From the NCBI GenBank assembly GCA_003117195.1, contig BDSI01000166.1, positions 107,110 through 171,109 of the forward strand: a stretch of 64,000 nt of DNA, in the 5' to 3' direction. The position numbers and the translations under genes are program-made. The notes beneath the pieces were generated by a model. It did no database searches, was not told the origin of the DNA, and saw nothing but the letters and a program-made list of their open reading frames with translations. The stretch comes from Eudorina sp. 2006-703-Eu-15. Its lineage: Eukaryota; Chlorophyta; Chlorophyceae; Chlamydomonadales; Volvocaceae. Positions 41,091 to 53,200 of the stretch are shown piece by piece. The first letter of the stretch is position 1. The number at the start of each line of letters is the position of its first letter.

Positions 41091-42999
41091 TGGTCTGCAG
41101 TAGCCGCGCGGGGCCACGGCCGCGGTGGCGGGTACAGCCCACGGCAGGGCTGTGGTCGCGGAATATTCGGGCGGGAGGGGCAGAGCGAACACCCGTGATG
41201 TCCGGCTGAGGAGTGCGTGAAAGACGCGTGGGACATGGAGTGACGTCTGAACTTGCCACATTTGACAGTTCAGACCCTGGGCGACGGGTTGGGAGCGGGG
41301 TCGGGCGTTTGGTGGAGGTGACTGGTTTCGGAGCAGCGCAGGTTTGTTTGTCTGCTGGTGGTGTGCACTGGTTGGCGAAACACGCAGGGCGGGGAGGGTC
41401 CGGGACTCACATGGAGGCGCTGCATGCGAGGTGGATGAAGGTTTTCTTGCTGGCAGCATGGAGGTACTTGGTTGATACTTGGTAGGCAGCTTGGTTGCTT
41501 GTCGAGGCGAGGGGAGTTGGTGATGTCCCACCCATGCATTGTGGGGCGTCGACCTCACCGACCCGACGGGCAGGTTAGGGAACGCGATGGGCGATAGCGC
41601 CTTGCTCGACGCTCATGGCCGGTCGCTTTGGGTGGCAATGGTTCGGTCTTTCTTTTCCGGGACTCTTTAGTTCGAGTATTGGCGTAAGCTTTCTGTCGTT
41701 TCTAATGTCCGCGTGATGGTGTGATGCACGCGCCCAGTTGAGGTATGTACGAATGAAGCCTGTCCAAATGAACTTGGACTTAGGGCGCCGGCTCCAGCGG
41801 GGGTCAATATGTGCGGGGCATTCCCATCGGCTGGTCAATCGTTTGTGTCTTTTTACCTTTGCCGCCGGTGCAGCTCCCGCCGATGTGCTATGTCGGCTAG
41901 GGAGTCCCGGTTGCCAGGTTTCGCGAACTTCCACGTTTCCATGGTAGCTGGTCCCAAGAGGCTCACAGCGGAGGTCCGGGCCAGGCTGCGCCAAGCATGT
42001 CAGTTGAGGGCTGCTGGCGATGCAGTAGGGCCAAGCATTTGCTCGGTCTTTTGAGCGCAGTTGTTATTAAGTGGTCTCCTACTGGCTTGGGTTGTGGAGG
42101 GCTACGGTGGAGATACCCCCTAGAGGCCCATAGCCGATGCATCTCTGAGCGATCAGACGGATTCGGCGACCTTTCGAACTAATGTCCCTCGTCGCAGGAG
42201 CAAGAGCGACCCAGCGTGTGGCCGACCGACACTAGATAGCAATCAGAACCTATCAATCCAAGGTTAGGGACGGTGGTGGAACCCTGTGGAACCTCAATGT
42301 GCACGGGCTGGAACACTAATATATGTGTTCCTAATATTATTTCATATCATTTATGACAAAAATATTAACAAAGGCCCCGGTTCCACGGGCGGTTCCGTGC
42401 TCAGCAAGTAACAAACTTCCTCACCCACAACCAGACAACAACCCTTTTGATAGCATTATAAGTTACTATGCATAGAGTAACATGATTGCGGCGGAGCACA
42501 CTCGAGTGCAAACAATGCTGGGTCGGCCGTCCAACATTGCTGGTTTGCTGCGCTCTGCCGCATTGCAAGAGTGCATTCACTCAACGCATTCCACATTAAG
42601 ATAATTGTAATTGTATTAAATTATTGGGAGTCATTGCGGCTTTATCCGAAGGGTCTCTTTAAATTGACAGACAGGGAAATGCCTCACAGCAACCAGGGAA
42701 ATGCCCCACAGCAAAGTAAGTTATGAACACACGAGACTTACATAGTCAAGTGCGGCAGCAGCTGAACAGACCTTCGTCCTGTGTGCGTGACGCCCCCGAA
42801 TGAAGTGTCGGTCCCCGATCCGTCGCTCAATCCCCTCACGACGACCAGCTTTCCGAACGGGCTTGCACACGGCGCACTTCTGATCGCGGTATGTCAAAGT
42901 TCCTTCGTAACAGTGCTGTTAGGCTGGGCAACCCTGCGCTGGGATATTCAAGACCTGTCGTACGGACGAAGACCGCTTGAAGCGCCAAACACCATGCAC
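41091..42999. other. Intergenic region downstream of DDM1
   Basis: No gene recognised. It includes the DDM1 3' UTR, a moderately GC-rich stretch to about 42.2 kb, and an AT-richer stretch (42.3-42.75 kb). Open frames at 42.78-43.22 kb on both strands run into satellite DNA and are not supported. Confidence 0.5.
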
Positions 43000-43238
43000 A
43001 CGGAAAGCCCGCTGCCTTCTCCCACCAAGTACTACACTGGTACTTGCGCGCAGAGCCTGTTCCCAGCAGGCGGCTACGGGTTGCTAGCGCCCTCTCCCAC
43101 CAGCTGCCCTCGCATGCTGCCCTCGCTCTCCCACCATTTGCTACACTGTTTTTTGCGCAACACCCGTTCGCAGCAGTTGGGTACGAATGTTGCGCGCCCT
43201 CTCCCATTACCTGTTCGACCACGCTTCAACTGCAACTG
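43000..43238. repeat. Degenerate satellite monomers
   Basis: Two to three diverged units containing CTCTCCCACCA, then CTACACTG near 43034 and TGCTACACTG near 43140, then CAGCAG-type words. Order and spacing recall the 112-bp array at 44.9 kb, so this is an older edge of the same satellite field. Confidence 0.6.
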
Positions 43239-44655
43239 CTACACTGGCCACTGGCAAGTGATAGAACAGCAATCCGACCAGCCGCGGCGACAGGGTGGGC
43301 CGAGAACCACATCGCACACCTGCTTGCAGTGTCCCCACACACGACCCCCCGGCTCGGAGGCAACCAAGCCCCGCGGCAGGCCGCCGCCAAGCCTCATGGC
43401 CGCCCGCGCCCTACCAGGGACGTGTTATTGCTACACTGGCCACTGGCAAGTGTCAGACCAGCAATCCGACCAGCCGCGGCGACAGGGTGGGCCGAGAACC
43501 ACATCGCACACCTGCTTGCCGTGTCCCCACACACGACCCCCCGGCTCGGAGGCAACCAAGCCCCGCGGCAGGCCGCCGCCAAGCCTCTTGGCCGCCCGCG
43601 CCCTACCAGGGACGTGTTATTGCTACACTGGCCACTGGCAAGTGTCAGACCAGCAATCCGACCAGCCGCGGCGACAGGGTGGGCCGAGAACCACATCACA
43701 CACCTGCTTGCCGTGTCCCCACACACGACCCCCCGGCTCGGAGGCAACCAAGCCCCGCGGCAGGCCGCCGCTAAGCCTCATGGCCGCCCGCGCCCTACCA
43801 GGGACGTGTTATTGCTACACTGGCCACTGGCAAGTGTCAGACCAGCAATCCGACCAGCCGCGGCGACAGGGTGGGCCGAGAACCACATCACACACCTGCT
43901 TGCCGTGTCCCCACACACGACCCCCCGGCTCGGAGGCAACCAAGCCCCGCGGCAGGCCGCCGCCAAGCCTCATGGCCGCCCGCGCCCTACCAGGGACGTG
44001 TTATTGCTACACTGGCCACTGGCAAGTGTCAGACCAGCAATCCGACCAGCCGCGGCGACAGGGTGGGCCGAGAACCACATCGCACACCTGCTTGCCGTGT
44101 CCCCACACACGACCCCCGGCTCGGAGGCAACCAAGCCCCGCGGCAGGCCGCCGCCAAGCCTCTTGGCCGCCCGCGCCCTACCAGGGACGTGTTATTGCTA
44201 CACTGGCCACTGGCAAGTGTCAGACCAGCAATCCGACCAGCCGCGGCGACAGGGTGGGCCGAGAACCACATCACACACCTGCTTGCCGTGTCCCCACACA
44301 CGACCCCCCGGCTCGGAGGCAACCAAGCCCCGCGGCAGGCCGCCGCTAAGCCTCATGGCCGCCCGCGCCCTACCAGGGACGTGTTATTGCTACACTGGCC
44401 ACTGGCAAGTGTCAGACCAGCAATCCGACCAGCCGCGGCGACAGGGTGGGCCGAGAACCACATCACACACCTGCTTGCCGTGTCCCCACACACGACCCCC
44501 CGGCTCGGAGGCAACCAAGCCCCGCGGCAGGCCGCCGCCAAGCCTCATGGCCGCCCGCGCCCTACCAGGGACGTGTTATTGCTACACTGGCCACTGGCAA
44601 GTGTCAGACCAGCAATCCGACCAGCCGCGGCGACAGGGTGGGCCGAGAACCACAT
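43239..44655. repeat. Satellite array A: 192-bp unit, about 7.4 copies
   Basis: CTACACTGGCCACTGGCAAG recurs at 43239, 43431, 43623, 43815, 44007, 44198, 44390 and 44582. The period is 192 bp, with one 191-bp unit caused by a C deletion. Copies are nearly identical with sporadic single-base variants. Because 192 is divisible by three, long repetitive open frames arise on both strands; none looks like a real protein. Confidence 0.96.
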
Positions 44656-44889
44656 GACATCTGTTGCTACTGTACCTTGTTTGTTAGCGAGTTTGCACTG
44701 GGAACAAAACGGCTTTGAAGTACTGCACTGTTGTTACCTGTCCCGGTCTTGTTCTGCATTATTATGGTATGTGTCATACGTCCACGATTTTAACCTTGTT
44801 GCTGTCAGCGGAAACGAGATGTTCGTACACAGACTAGCGTCCAATTTACATGACGTGCATGTTGTTCTGCCCCCTACCCTGTTGGAGCA

Positions 44890-45639
44890 GGGGGCCACCG
44901 AACCCATGCGGCCCTCCCACCAACTGCTACACTGGTTTTCGCACACATCGTGATCAAGTCCCGTTCCCAGCAAGCGGCCACGTGGTGCTCCAATAAGTCA
45001 GGGGGGCCACCAAACCCATGCGGCCCTCCCACCAACTGCTACACTGGTTTTCGCACACATCGTGATCAAGTCCCGTTCCCAGCAAGCGGCCACGTGGTGC
45101 TCCAATAAGTCAGGAGGGCCACCGAACCCATGCGGCCCTCCCACCAACTGCTACACTGATTTTCGCACACATCGTGATCAAGTCCCGTTCCCAGCAAGCG
45201 GCCACGTGGTGCTCCAATAAGTCAGGGGGGCCACCAAACCCATGCGGCCCTCCCACCAACTGCTACACTGATTTTCGCACACATCGTGATCAAGTCCCGT
45301 TCCCAGCAAGCGGCCACGTGGTGCTCCAATAAGTCAGGGGGGCCACCGAACCCATGCGGCCCTCCCACCAACTGCTACACTGATTTTCGCACACATCGTG
45401 ATCAAGTCCCGTTCCCAGCAAGCGGCCACGTGGTGCTCCAATAAGTCAGGGGGGCCACCGAACCCATGCGGCCCTCCCACCAACTGCTACACTGATTTTC
45501 GCACACATCGTGATCAAGTCCCGTTCCCAGCAAGCGGCCACGTGGTGCTCCAATAAGTCAGGGGGGCCACCAAACCCATGCGGCCCTCCCACCAACTGCT
45601 ACACTGATTTTCGCACACATCGTGATCAAGTCCCGTTCG
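44890..45639. repeat. Satellite array B: 112-bp unit, about 7 copies
   Basis: GCTACACTG recurs at 44926, 45038, 45150, 45262, 45374, 45486 and 45598, an exact 112-bp period. The unit also contains CCCTCCCACCAACTG and GATCAAGTCCCGTTCCCAGC. It breaks off at 45639 inside GTCCCGTTC, where the coding sequence of the neighbouring gene begins on the minus strand. Confidence 0.96.
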
Positions 45640-48535
45640 AAGCGGGGCGATGCGGCGCCCGTTCGGCATTTGTATGCCAAGTGCCCAGTCCTCCCACAGC
45701 TGCTCCGGCTTGAGGCCTGCACACAAGCCAGTCAAGAGATAGATGGGGTAAAGAGGCGAAATCCAGGCCTAGCGACATGCACGAGCAACATGGAATACAT
45801 GTAATGGGGCTCGCAACCCTAGTCAACAAGGACATACCTTCGAGGCCCGCGAATGTGCCCTTCCACAGCGTCCACTGCTGCACGTGCCCCTGGCTGCCGA
45901 TGACATTCGGCACCAGCCAATCAGGCCGCAGGTAGAACGACAGGCGAAGTTCAGCGACATTACCAGTCCTGTTCTCCTTATGGCCCGAAAGGGCAGCGAA
46001 GCGTATCAGTGTGGCGGTGGCCGCTGTGGCGGGGGCATCGCCATCCTCGCCACCAGGACGAATTTCATTGGATGCATCGGTTGCGGGCATCGGCGTGGGG
46101 CCGGGTTCAGTCGAGGCACTGCGGGCCGCCGCTGATGCCGCCTCCTGTCGAACTGCTTCCGCCATTTTAGCAAGCCGATGCTCTTGAAGTACATCACGTT
46201 GCCGGCGCAAACCGAAGAAGCCCGCCTTGCCGCTTACCGCAGCTGATTCAACGGCAGGCACGCCGTCGCGCTGGACATTTGCCAGCTGTAGTCCGCGGGC
46301 GACTGACGAGGTTTCCACGGTGACCTTTGCCACGTCGCTGAGGGCAGAGGCGATGGACATATCCACGTGCAAGGCTCGAAGTTGGCCGGCCTTGAGATCC
46401 CGCTGTGAGCGCTCAATCTCAAGCAACTGAGGAGCTAGAAGTTGGGCAGCCAAACGTGCAACAGCCGTACGATTTGGTGTCAGATCCATGCCCACATTGG
46501 CATCGCGGCCCAGTGCCACCCCAGGCTCCGCTCCCCGCGCCACGTACGCTCCGTGGCTGCCGCCGCCAACACCGTGAAAGGCACCGGCGGCGTTGACGCT
46601 TCCGCCCCCAGCCTGCTGCATAGACAACAACGGCAGCACCACAGCTGTTGCTGACCGCGCCGCTTGCAGGGGCCGCAACGCTCGAGGCATGGAGCCCAGC
46701 CATGGTGAGGTCATGTTGGAGCTTCTCAACCGTCTGCGAGGATCATAAGGAAAGTAATGCAAACCGTAAGATACGTGCAGTTTAGCAGGGATGCCTGTTG
46801 AAGCCACGCAGACGAACCGCGGAGCCCAACCCCAAAGCGCTGCTACACTGATCCACGCAGACGAACCGCGGAGCCCAACCCCAAGGCGTTGCTACACTGA
46901 TCCACGCAGACGAACCGCGGAGCCTAACCCCAAAGCGCTGCTGCACTGATCCACGCAGACGAACCGCGGAGCCCAACCCCAAAGCGCTGCTACACTGGTC
47001 CACACAGACGAACCGCGGAGCCCAACCCCAAGGCGTTGCTACACTGATCCACGCAGACGAACCGCGGAGCCCAACCCCAAGGCGTTGCTACACTGATCCA
47101 CGCAGACGAACCGTGGAGCCTAACCCCAAAGCGCTGCTACACTGATCCACGCAGACGAACCGCGGAGCCCAACCCCAAAGCGCTGCTACACTGGTCCACG
47201 CGGACCCAAACCCAAATCCAGTCCCATCCCAAGTTACTTGCCACTTAACTCGTACCTGAAGGGCATCTCGGCCAGCGACCGTCATGTCCGCCAGGGGCAA
47301 AGGCGCAACCCGTTTGAAGGACCGCATATTCTCCATGGCTCGCTCACGCTCGCGGCGCAGTTGCTTGGCAATCGCAGCATGGTCAGGGCTCTCGGCCTGT
47401 ACGTTGGCCAGAAAGAGCTCCATATGCCCACAGAAAGACAGTTGAATCGCTGCCCACCGGCCCCAGCTCCCTTCCTGGATCCACTTCTCGAACCAAGGCG
47501 TCCTGCGAGAAGTATTGCAGCATGGTCAAGCACCTCCACCATCCGACCCCCGAGGTTTGCCGTAACTTGCCCTCCATTGCCCCACCATGCCACCCCAGCC
47601 GCTGGGGCATTCCGTACACCATCCCAAAGCGTGCTGCACCTACCTGAACATCGGGTTGTCCGGGAACTGCCTGTGGAGGAACGGAATGTCCTGGAAGAAA
47701 ATCTTGTCCACCTCGATGTAGGCTTGGAGCATGCGCTCCCCAGCAAGGTCGACCTCCAGTGGCCCAGCGGTCGCATTCTTCTGCAAATGCGAACCAGTTA
47801 CCAGTAGTGGATGTGGAACACCTCACTGGCATAAGCGTCCTCCCATTCCCTGTCACCATCCTTCCACACACCCTTGGATAACATGAAAAAGGGGAAGGGA
47901 GGGGCCGCGATAAGCAAAAGTGGTGTTCGGTGTGGGTGACGGGAGAGATGGCGACGAATGAACGGTGACAAGTGAGACAAGGTCGGCGGATGTGCAAGCA
48001 CGGGGCCACGCAAGTCTGTAGTCACCATGTGCTGTCACTGTGTGCGCAGCATGTAGTGTGCGGCGAGGGCGACGGGAGATATTGCGACGAACGAACGGTG
48101 ACAAGTGACGGTTCCACCACAAACACAGTGCCGACACCGGCGCAACCTGTCTTTTCAAGTCTGAACAAGTCCATTACGTCCCCCAAACAACGTCCCCCAA
48201 ACAACGTGAGCCATACTGTCATATGGCTCGTGTGGGCGTACCCGTTGCTTCAGGAACGCAAATTGCACCAAGAGATGCACCAAGTTGACCCGCAGCGACA
48301 CCTCGCGGCCACCGCAGGAGACTCTGTAGAGTTTCGTGTAGTCAGCAGCCTTGCGGTGGTCGAAGTAGTGTAGCTTTGAGAAGGCGCAAGCGACATCCTT
48401 GCTCAAACCCTCGTCACTTAGGAAGAGGTGGAGGTCTGCCTCCAAAGGAATACATTCATGGACAATCTTACACGTTATGCATTTCCTGTCTGGCGCCAAG
48501 CCACCCAAGGACAGACAGCTGTGCGGTCTTGGCAT
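45514..48535 (-). CDS. Unrecognised multi-exon protein whose 3' exon runs into satellite B
   Basis: Exons supported by frame and phase: 48535-48242, 47780-47644, 47502-47256, a long exon ending 45838 (open from about 46807, acceptor unresolved) and 45716-45514. The peptide includes CITCKIVHECIPLEADLHLF, VDLAGERMLQAYIEVDKIFF, FRTPWFEKWIQEGSWGRW, a basic helix (IAKQLRRERERAMENMRSF), a long Ala-rich section with ALLSDVA-like helices, and FYLRPDWLVPNVIGSQGHVQ. I recognise no domain or function. The last exon encodes LWEDWALGIQMPNGRRIAPL and then continues through array B monomer sequence to a TGA, so the C-terminus appears to be satellite-derived, or the true 3' end has been displaced. The intron between the third and fourth listed exons contains array C. 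Confidence 0.55.
46795..47205. repeat. Satellite array C: 49-bp unit, about 8 copies
   Basis: Units with GCTACACTGATCCACGCAGA and CCAACCCCAAAGCGCT recur every 49 bp (46842, 46891, 46940, 46989 and on). The array sits in an intron of the unrecognised minus-strand gene. Units alternate between AAAGCGCT and AAGGCGTT variants. Confidence 0.95.
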
Positions 48536-50276
48536 TTGGGCCTTGGCCCTCGGGCTTGGGCCACAAGTGAGTCAACGCATTCAGCCTGAAGAGCTCTTTG
48601 ACATTCTACAAAAATCCGACAAAACGAAGCACAAAGCGGCAGTTCAAGTTTGGACTTGCACGAGTCAGAGGTCGAATGGGCCGTGCTGATGAGCAGTGGA
48701 CGCGTACAATAAAGAAGTATTGTTTGTTATAAAAGAGGCAACGTAAAGCTTACTTTTGAAAAGTTTGCAATACAATATTAGGGGCGGCACGCCATTCACT
48801 ATGATCGCCTGTTCCGTAATGAGGTGCCGCCCCGTACGATTGGGGTGCCGGTGGGTTCCACCACCATACTTATACCCCTGTTACGGACTTTAAAAGTGAG
48901 TCGGCGAACTGATTAGAACAAATGTAGCAGTGGACCTTGGCTCTCAGGCATGCGCTTGGATTGGCAACGCAGGTACTACCCTGGTACTACCAGTAGTAAT
49001 TAGGTACGTAACGTTTTCGTAGGGTTGCAGCCTTACGACATGCGTGCCAACCCCCGAAGGCATGGCGCGAAATGTCTCCAAAGATGACAACTAATTCAGT
49101 GCGCTGAATGTTGCGGTGACAAAGAACGCATGGAACGAAAGCAGGGCAAGGGATTCCATCGGAAGTTGGACAACTGGTGGGCAGGAGTCGGTAGCACCTG
49201 GCAGCAAACTATTAATAATAGTCACGAAGCTATCGCTACAGGTAGCAGTGATTATAAACATTATTTGATAATTAGGTGATGCCTTCCTAGGTGACGATCG
49301 CAGGCTGTCGGTTGGGCAGGGGCCATATGGGTCAAAGTCGAAGCGATTGCCAGTCTTTACAAGTAAATTTCTTACGTATGTCAGTTGGTTAAATATTAAG
49401 TCTTTTGCCCGAATGACTGCCGCGGGGTCCCCGCCCGCCGTGCAAGCCACCGCGCTCCTACCCGGCAGTGCTGACATGAGAGCCTGCTGCGTGGTTTTCA
49501 TTTTTCTTGCAACATCTCACGGTCCGTACAGGGCATTCATTTCGGGTGATCGAACAAAATTCTCTTTCCTACTTCGCAATACCACACTTCCAAGCCGATT
49601 TGTGGCACACATATCACCGTTTCAATACATCTGACATATATTTGTAACATAACCTACCTTTATCGGGAATAACCGGTACCCAGTCGCAAAACTCGACAGG
49701 CATACCGGACTTTGGCCCCAGCTTACCTGGACAGGAATACCTGCACTGGAATAAGCACATTAAAAGGTCGAAGGGGATAAATTATATCGTCCACCTGTCG
49801 TCGTTTTTTTTCTGGCGACACGCAGCTGACCTCGTCGCCTTGGGCACAGTTTGCAGCTGCCAACTGGACCTTCGGTCCACCCAAACCACTCCATGACATC
49901 TGGTGGTGGAGATAAGGAGCGGCCCAGGGCGTGTGTACCTCGAACGTCAGAACTGCAGCCCGCGGGACCTCCGACGGCAGGTCGCTCTCCTTGACACAAC
50001 CAGACAGCAGTCGGTGCCGCCCCGCACCCTGTCCATCCAACCGCCACCAGACAGACTCACGGTCCGCCTGCAGCCCACCATCGCTAAGACCAAGGCATCG
50101 CAGCCCCAGTATCACAGGCCCGCGGCATGGCCGCGGCAGCTGCAGCTGCAGACACACCTGGACGCGACGTGGGGGGCCGAGCGACACCGCCGCAATCCAT
50201 CAGCCCCACCCCTCTGAATCGCCCACTCCCAACACGCTGTCACAGACGCAAAGCCCCGTGTGCCGAGCAAAGCCCG
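48536..50276. other. Intergenic region between divergent genes
   Basis: It lies between the inferred start of the minus-strand gene (48535) and the pherophorin start (50277). It should contain both promoters. No TATA box or other element is convincingly placed. Confidence 0.45.
49091..49501 (-). CDS. Small hypothetical open frame with hydrophobic C-terminus
   Basis: A 136-residue frame, MKTTQQALMSALPGRSAVAC at the start and LALLSFHAFFVTATFSALN at the end. The C-terminal hydrophobic tail could be a membrane or GPI-type signal, but no clear N-terminal signal peptide or family is seen. It may be a chance frame in the lower-GC region upstream of the pherophorin gene. Confidence 0.2.
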   Translation of the reverse strand: MKTTQQALMSALPGRSAVACTAGGDPAAVIRAKDLIFNQLTYVRNLLVKTGNRFDFDPYGPCPTDSLRSSPRKASPNYQIMFIITATCSDSFVTIINSLLPGATDSCPPVVQLPMESLALLSFHAFFVTATFSALN

Positions 50277-53200
50277 ATGCGGCGCCGGCGCGGCCCGGCG
50301 CTGCTGTTCACGCGGCGCAGCGCCGCCTTCCTCTGGCTCCTGGCGGTGTTCGCCCTCCTCCAGGGGTGGCCCAAGGGCACAGCCGCATTGTCGCCGCCGC
50401 CGGCTGCGGCGCCGGCGGCAGTGGCAGCAGCGCCAGCCCGCGTACTGAGCTCAGCGTCCTCCTTCGCACGCTCCCGCCGCACGGCGCTGGAGGGCTCCCT
50501 TGCCAGCCAGATCGATCCAGGGGAGGCCATCGCGGAGACCCATTGGGACTCACCCATAGAGCCGGCAGCGGCACAGCCACCGGGGGGCTGGCCGGCGTTG
50601 CAGATGCCGTCGCCGGCGTACCAACCGGCGGTTTACCCGCCGCCAAAGTACCCACCCGCCTACCCGGCGGCATATCCACCGACATACATGCCGCTAAGCC
50701 CGCCGTATCCACCGGCTACCACGTTCGCGCCGTCGTACCTGCCGTCGCCGTCGTACCCGCCGCCGCCTTCGTACCCGCCATCGTACACTCCGGGTTACGC
50801 ACCACCACCATACACGCCGATGTTTGATGAGGACAATGGCGTCCTGTCGGCCAAGCCGAATCCCAATGTTCTGGGGCCTGGCACGTCGCTGAGCATGCAG
50901 CCACCCATGACACCACCGTCGCCACAGCTGCCGCCGGCGCCGCCACCACCAGGATTGACGGCTCGGGAAGCTCCTTCCACAGCTTCTAGCGGGTACGGCA
51001 TCCCCAGGGGAGGTTGGGGCGTGAGTTCGTGTTGAGGTGTGGCTGGCACACGGGTGATGCCGCCGCCGCCGCCAGCACATCTGCTGCGTGCTCCACTTCT
51101 GCCCTTGCCGCTGCACCCTTCGCAGGCAAGGCAAGGTATAGTAGCATGCTAGGGCCAGGGGCCATCCAATCCGATCCCAATCCGATGCCCTGAGAGCTAT
51201 ATTTGCCTTTCGGAGCCCCTGTCTTGATTCCGCGGCCCCCTTAGACATGGTGCCTGATCTGGCTCTGTCCTGTGTCCCGTGCGACCGCTTGCCCTGCCGC
51301 TCTCCCCATCCGCAGGTCGCCCTCGGGGCTCACTCCTCTACCGGTCGGCATGGGTGAGCAGCAGTAACAGCAACATCAGTAGCAGCAGCAGCAGCGGCAA
51401 TAGTAGTGTAAGCAGTTATAGCTGCAGCAGTAGCAGCAGTAGTAGCAGCAGTAATAGCAGCAGTAGTATCAGCAGTAGTAGCAGCAGTAGTAGCAGCAGT
51501 AGTAGCAGCAGCAGTAGTAGCAGCCACGGGCTTGTCGGGGAGGCGGGTAGAGAGACGCGTCATCGGGAAAACACAGAGCTGGACTGAGATGCTGTACACC
51601 CAACAAAGAGGGTCTGGAAAGGCCTACACGACATCCCGGAGATGTGTCAGTTGCGCAGACCCCCAAACCCCGTCTCAAACCCGCCTATCCCCCAAACCCT
51701 AAAACCCCGCGCAGCCCCCGTCTCAACCCCCCCGCCCAAACCCCGCCCAAATCCCCCTCCGTCCGTCCGCCCTTGTGTAGCGCCCGGTTGGGCGGACCTG
51801 GGCTCGCCCACCTGCGTGTTAAAGACGGCGTCCACCTCCGGATGGGGCTGGGGGGCCAGCAGCGCCGCCTCCGCGCCCTCCCAGGACGCTGCCGTACCGG
51901 AGCTGGGGGACGGCGTGCTGGAGGGCTTCGTGGGGACCTTCCCGAACATCCAGCGGTGAGCCCTCATCCAGGGGCGGGCGACGTGCCCGTGTGCCGTGGC
52001 GGGCAAGGGGTGGGGGCTGGGGGGGGGGTCACTGCGGGCTCTGCATCTGCAGCGCGCTTAGCAGTCGTCGCACTGTCGCCCCTAGAGGCTCCGGACCGCT
52101 GTACAGGCGGGTGAGGGCTGCGTGATTCGGGGCGGGGTTCAGGCATCGTACTCGATGCTCTCGGAGACTCGGCTCAGAGGCCTGACAATCTCATCGCAGA
52201 GTACAACCGCCGCCATCAACCGTTCCGTTGCCGCCGCCGTCAGAGCCGCCCCCGCCGCCGCCGCCGCTAGAGACGACCCCGAGCCTAGGCTATCCAAGTC
52301 TCCCACCTCCCCTCGAACGATTCAGCGGTGCTTTCTTTCGCCGAAGTCCACTGAGCCCATCTCCCGCCCCTGCCCGCCCCTGCACGCTCCGCGCTGTCTC
52401 CTTGCGCGCAGCTTCCCCAACACCTCCCTGGGGACCGACTGCGGCTGCGAGTCGTCCCCCTTCGGACTGGTCTGGGGTGCAGTGACCCAGATCGGGAACA
52501 GGTGGGGTCTGGGGTCTGGGGTCTGGGGTCTGGGGTCTGGGGTCTGGGGTCTGGGGTCTGGGGTTAAATTGAAGAAAATAAAAAACCGTAGAACGAACCC
52601 GGGCACACCCAGCATAACGCAGTATACTTACGGGGTGCGGTACCTGCAGAGCAAACGAAAAGATAGAGACCGCGCGCGGGCGCGGGGCGGCGCGGCCGCG
52701 CTGCCGCAGTGCCACAACAAGCAAACTGCGAACCCAACCCAACCCGGAAAAGACAGATACGTTACCGACCTGCGGTGGTAGACGGAGTAGCCGCGCCGCG
52801 AGCGATGTCCAGGGCCATGGCGATGCAGGGAGGGAAGCCGAGGAACGGAGTGAGCGAGGGTGGCAACGATTGCGAAGAATGACAAAAGCAAACATCAGAA
52901 AGAAGGCAGTATGCGAGAATGGCGGGGCGGCAGCGCGGCGCGAAAGAGGACAGGGCGGAGGAGGGGAAGCGGGATATGGGACGGGGACGGGAGGCGGTAC
53001 GACAGGTACGGCATGTACGACAGGGGGAGTAAGCATGGGGCAGGGACACGGGAACGGACGACCGGGTGGCGGGCCACGTTCGGGATATGGCTCCCCACCG
53101 TGCCCGGTCGTAGCGGGGCAGCCCCTGCATGTGGGGTGCCGCGTGGTGGCGCGCCTAGGGCGGTCGGGCGGGCTGCGATGGGTACGTGAGGTGCGGGGTG

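Noticed and set aside
42836..43222. Minus-strand frame as an extra exon of the 45.5-48.5 kb gene
   Set aside because: Most of it is degenerate satellite sequence and no splice connection could be shown.
42781..44953. Long open frames of 360-540 codons on the plus strand
   Set aside because: They are generated by the 192-bp satellite, whose length is a multiple of three; three different frames are open over the same DNA.
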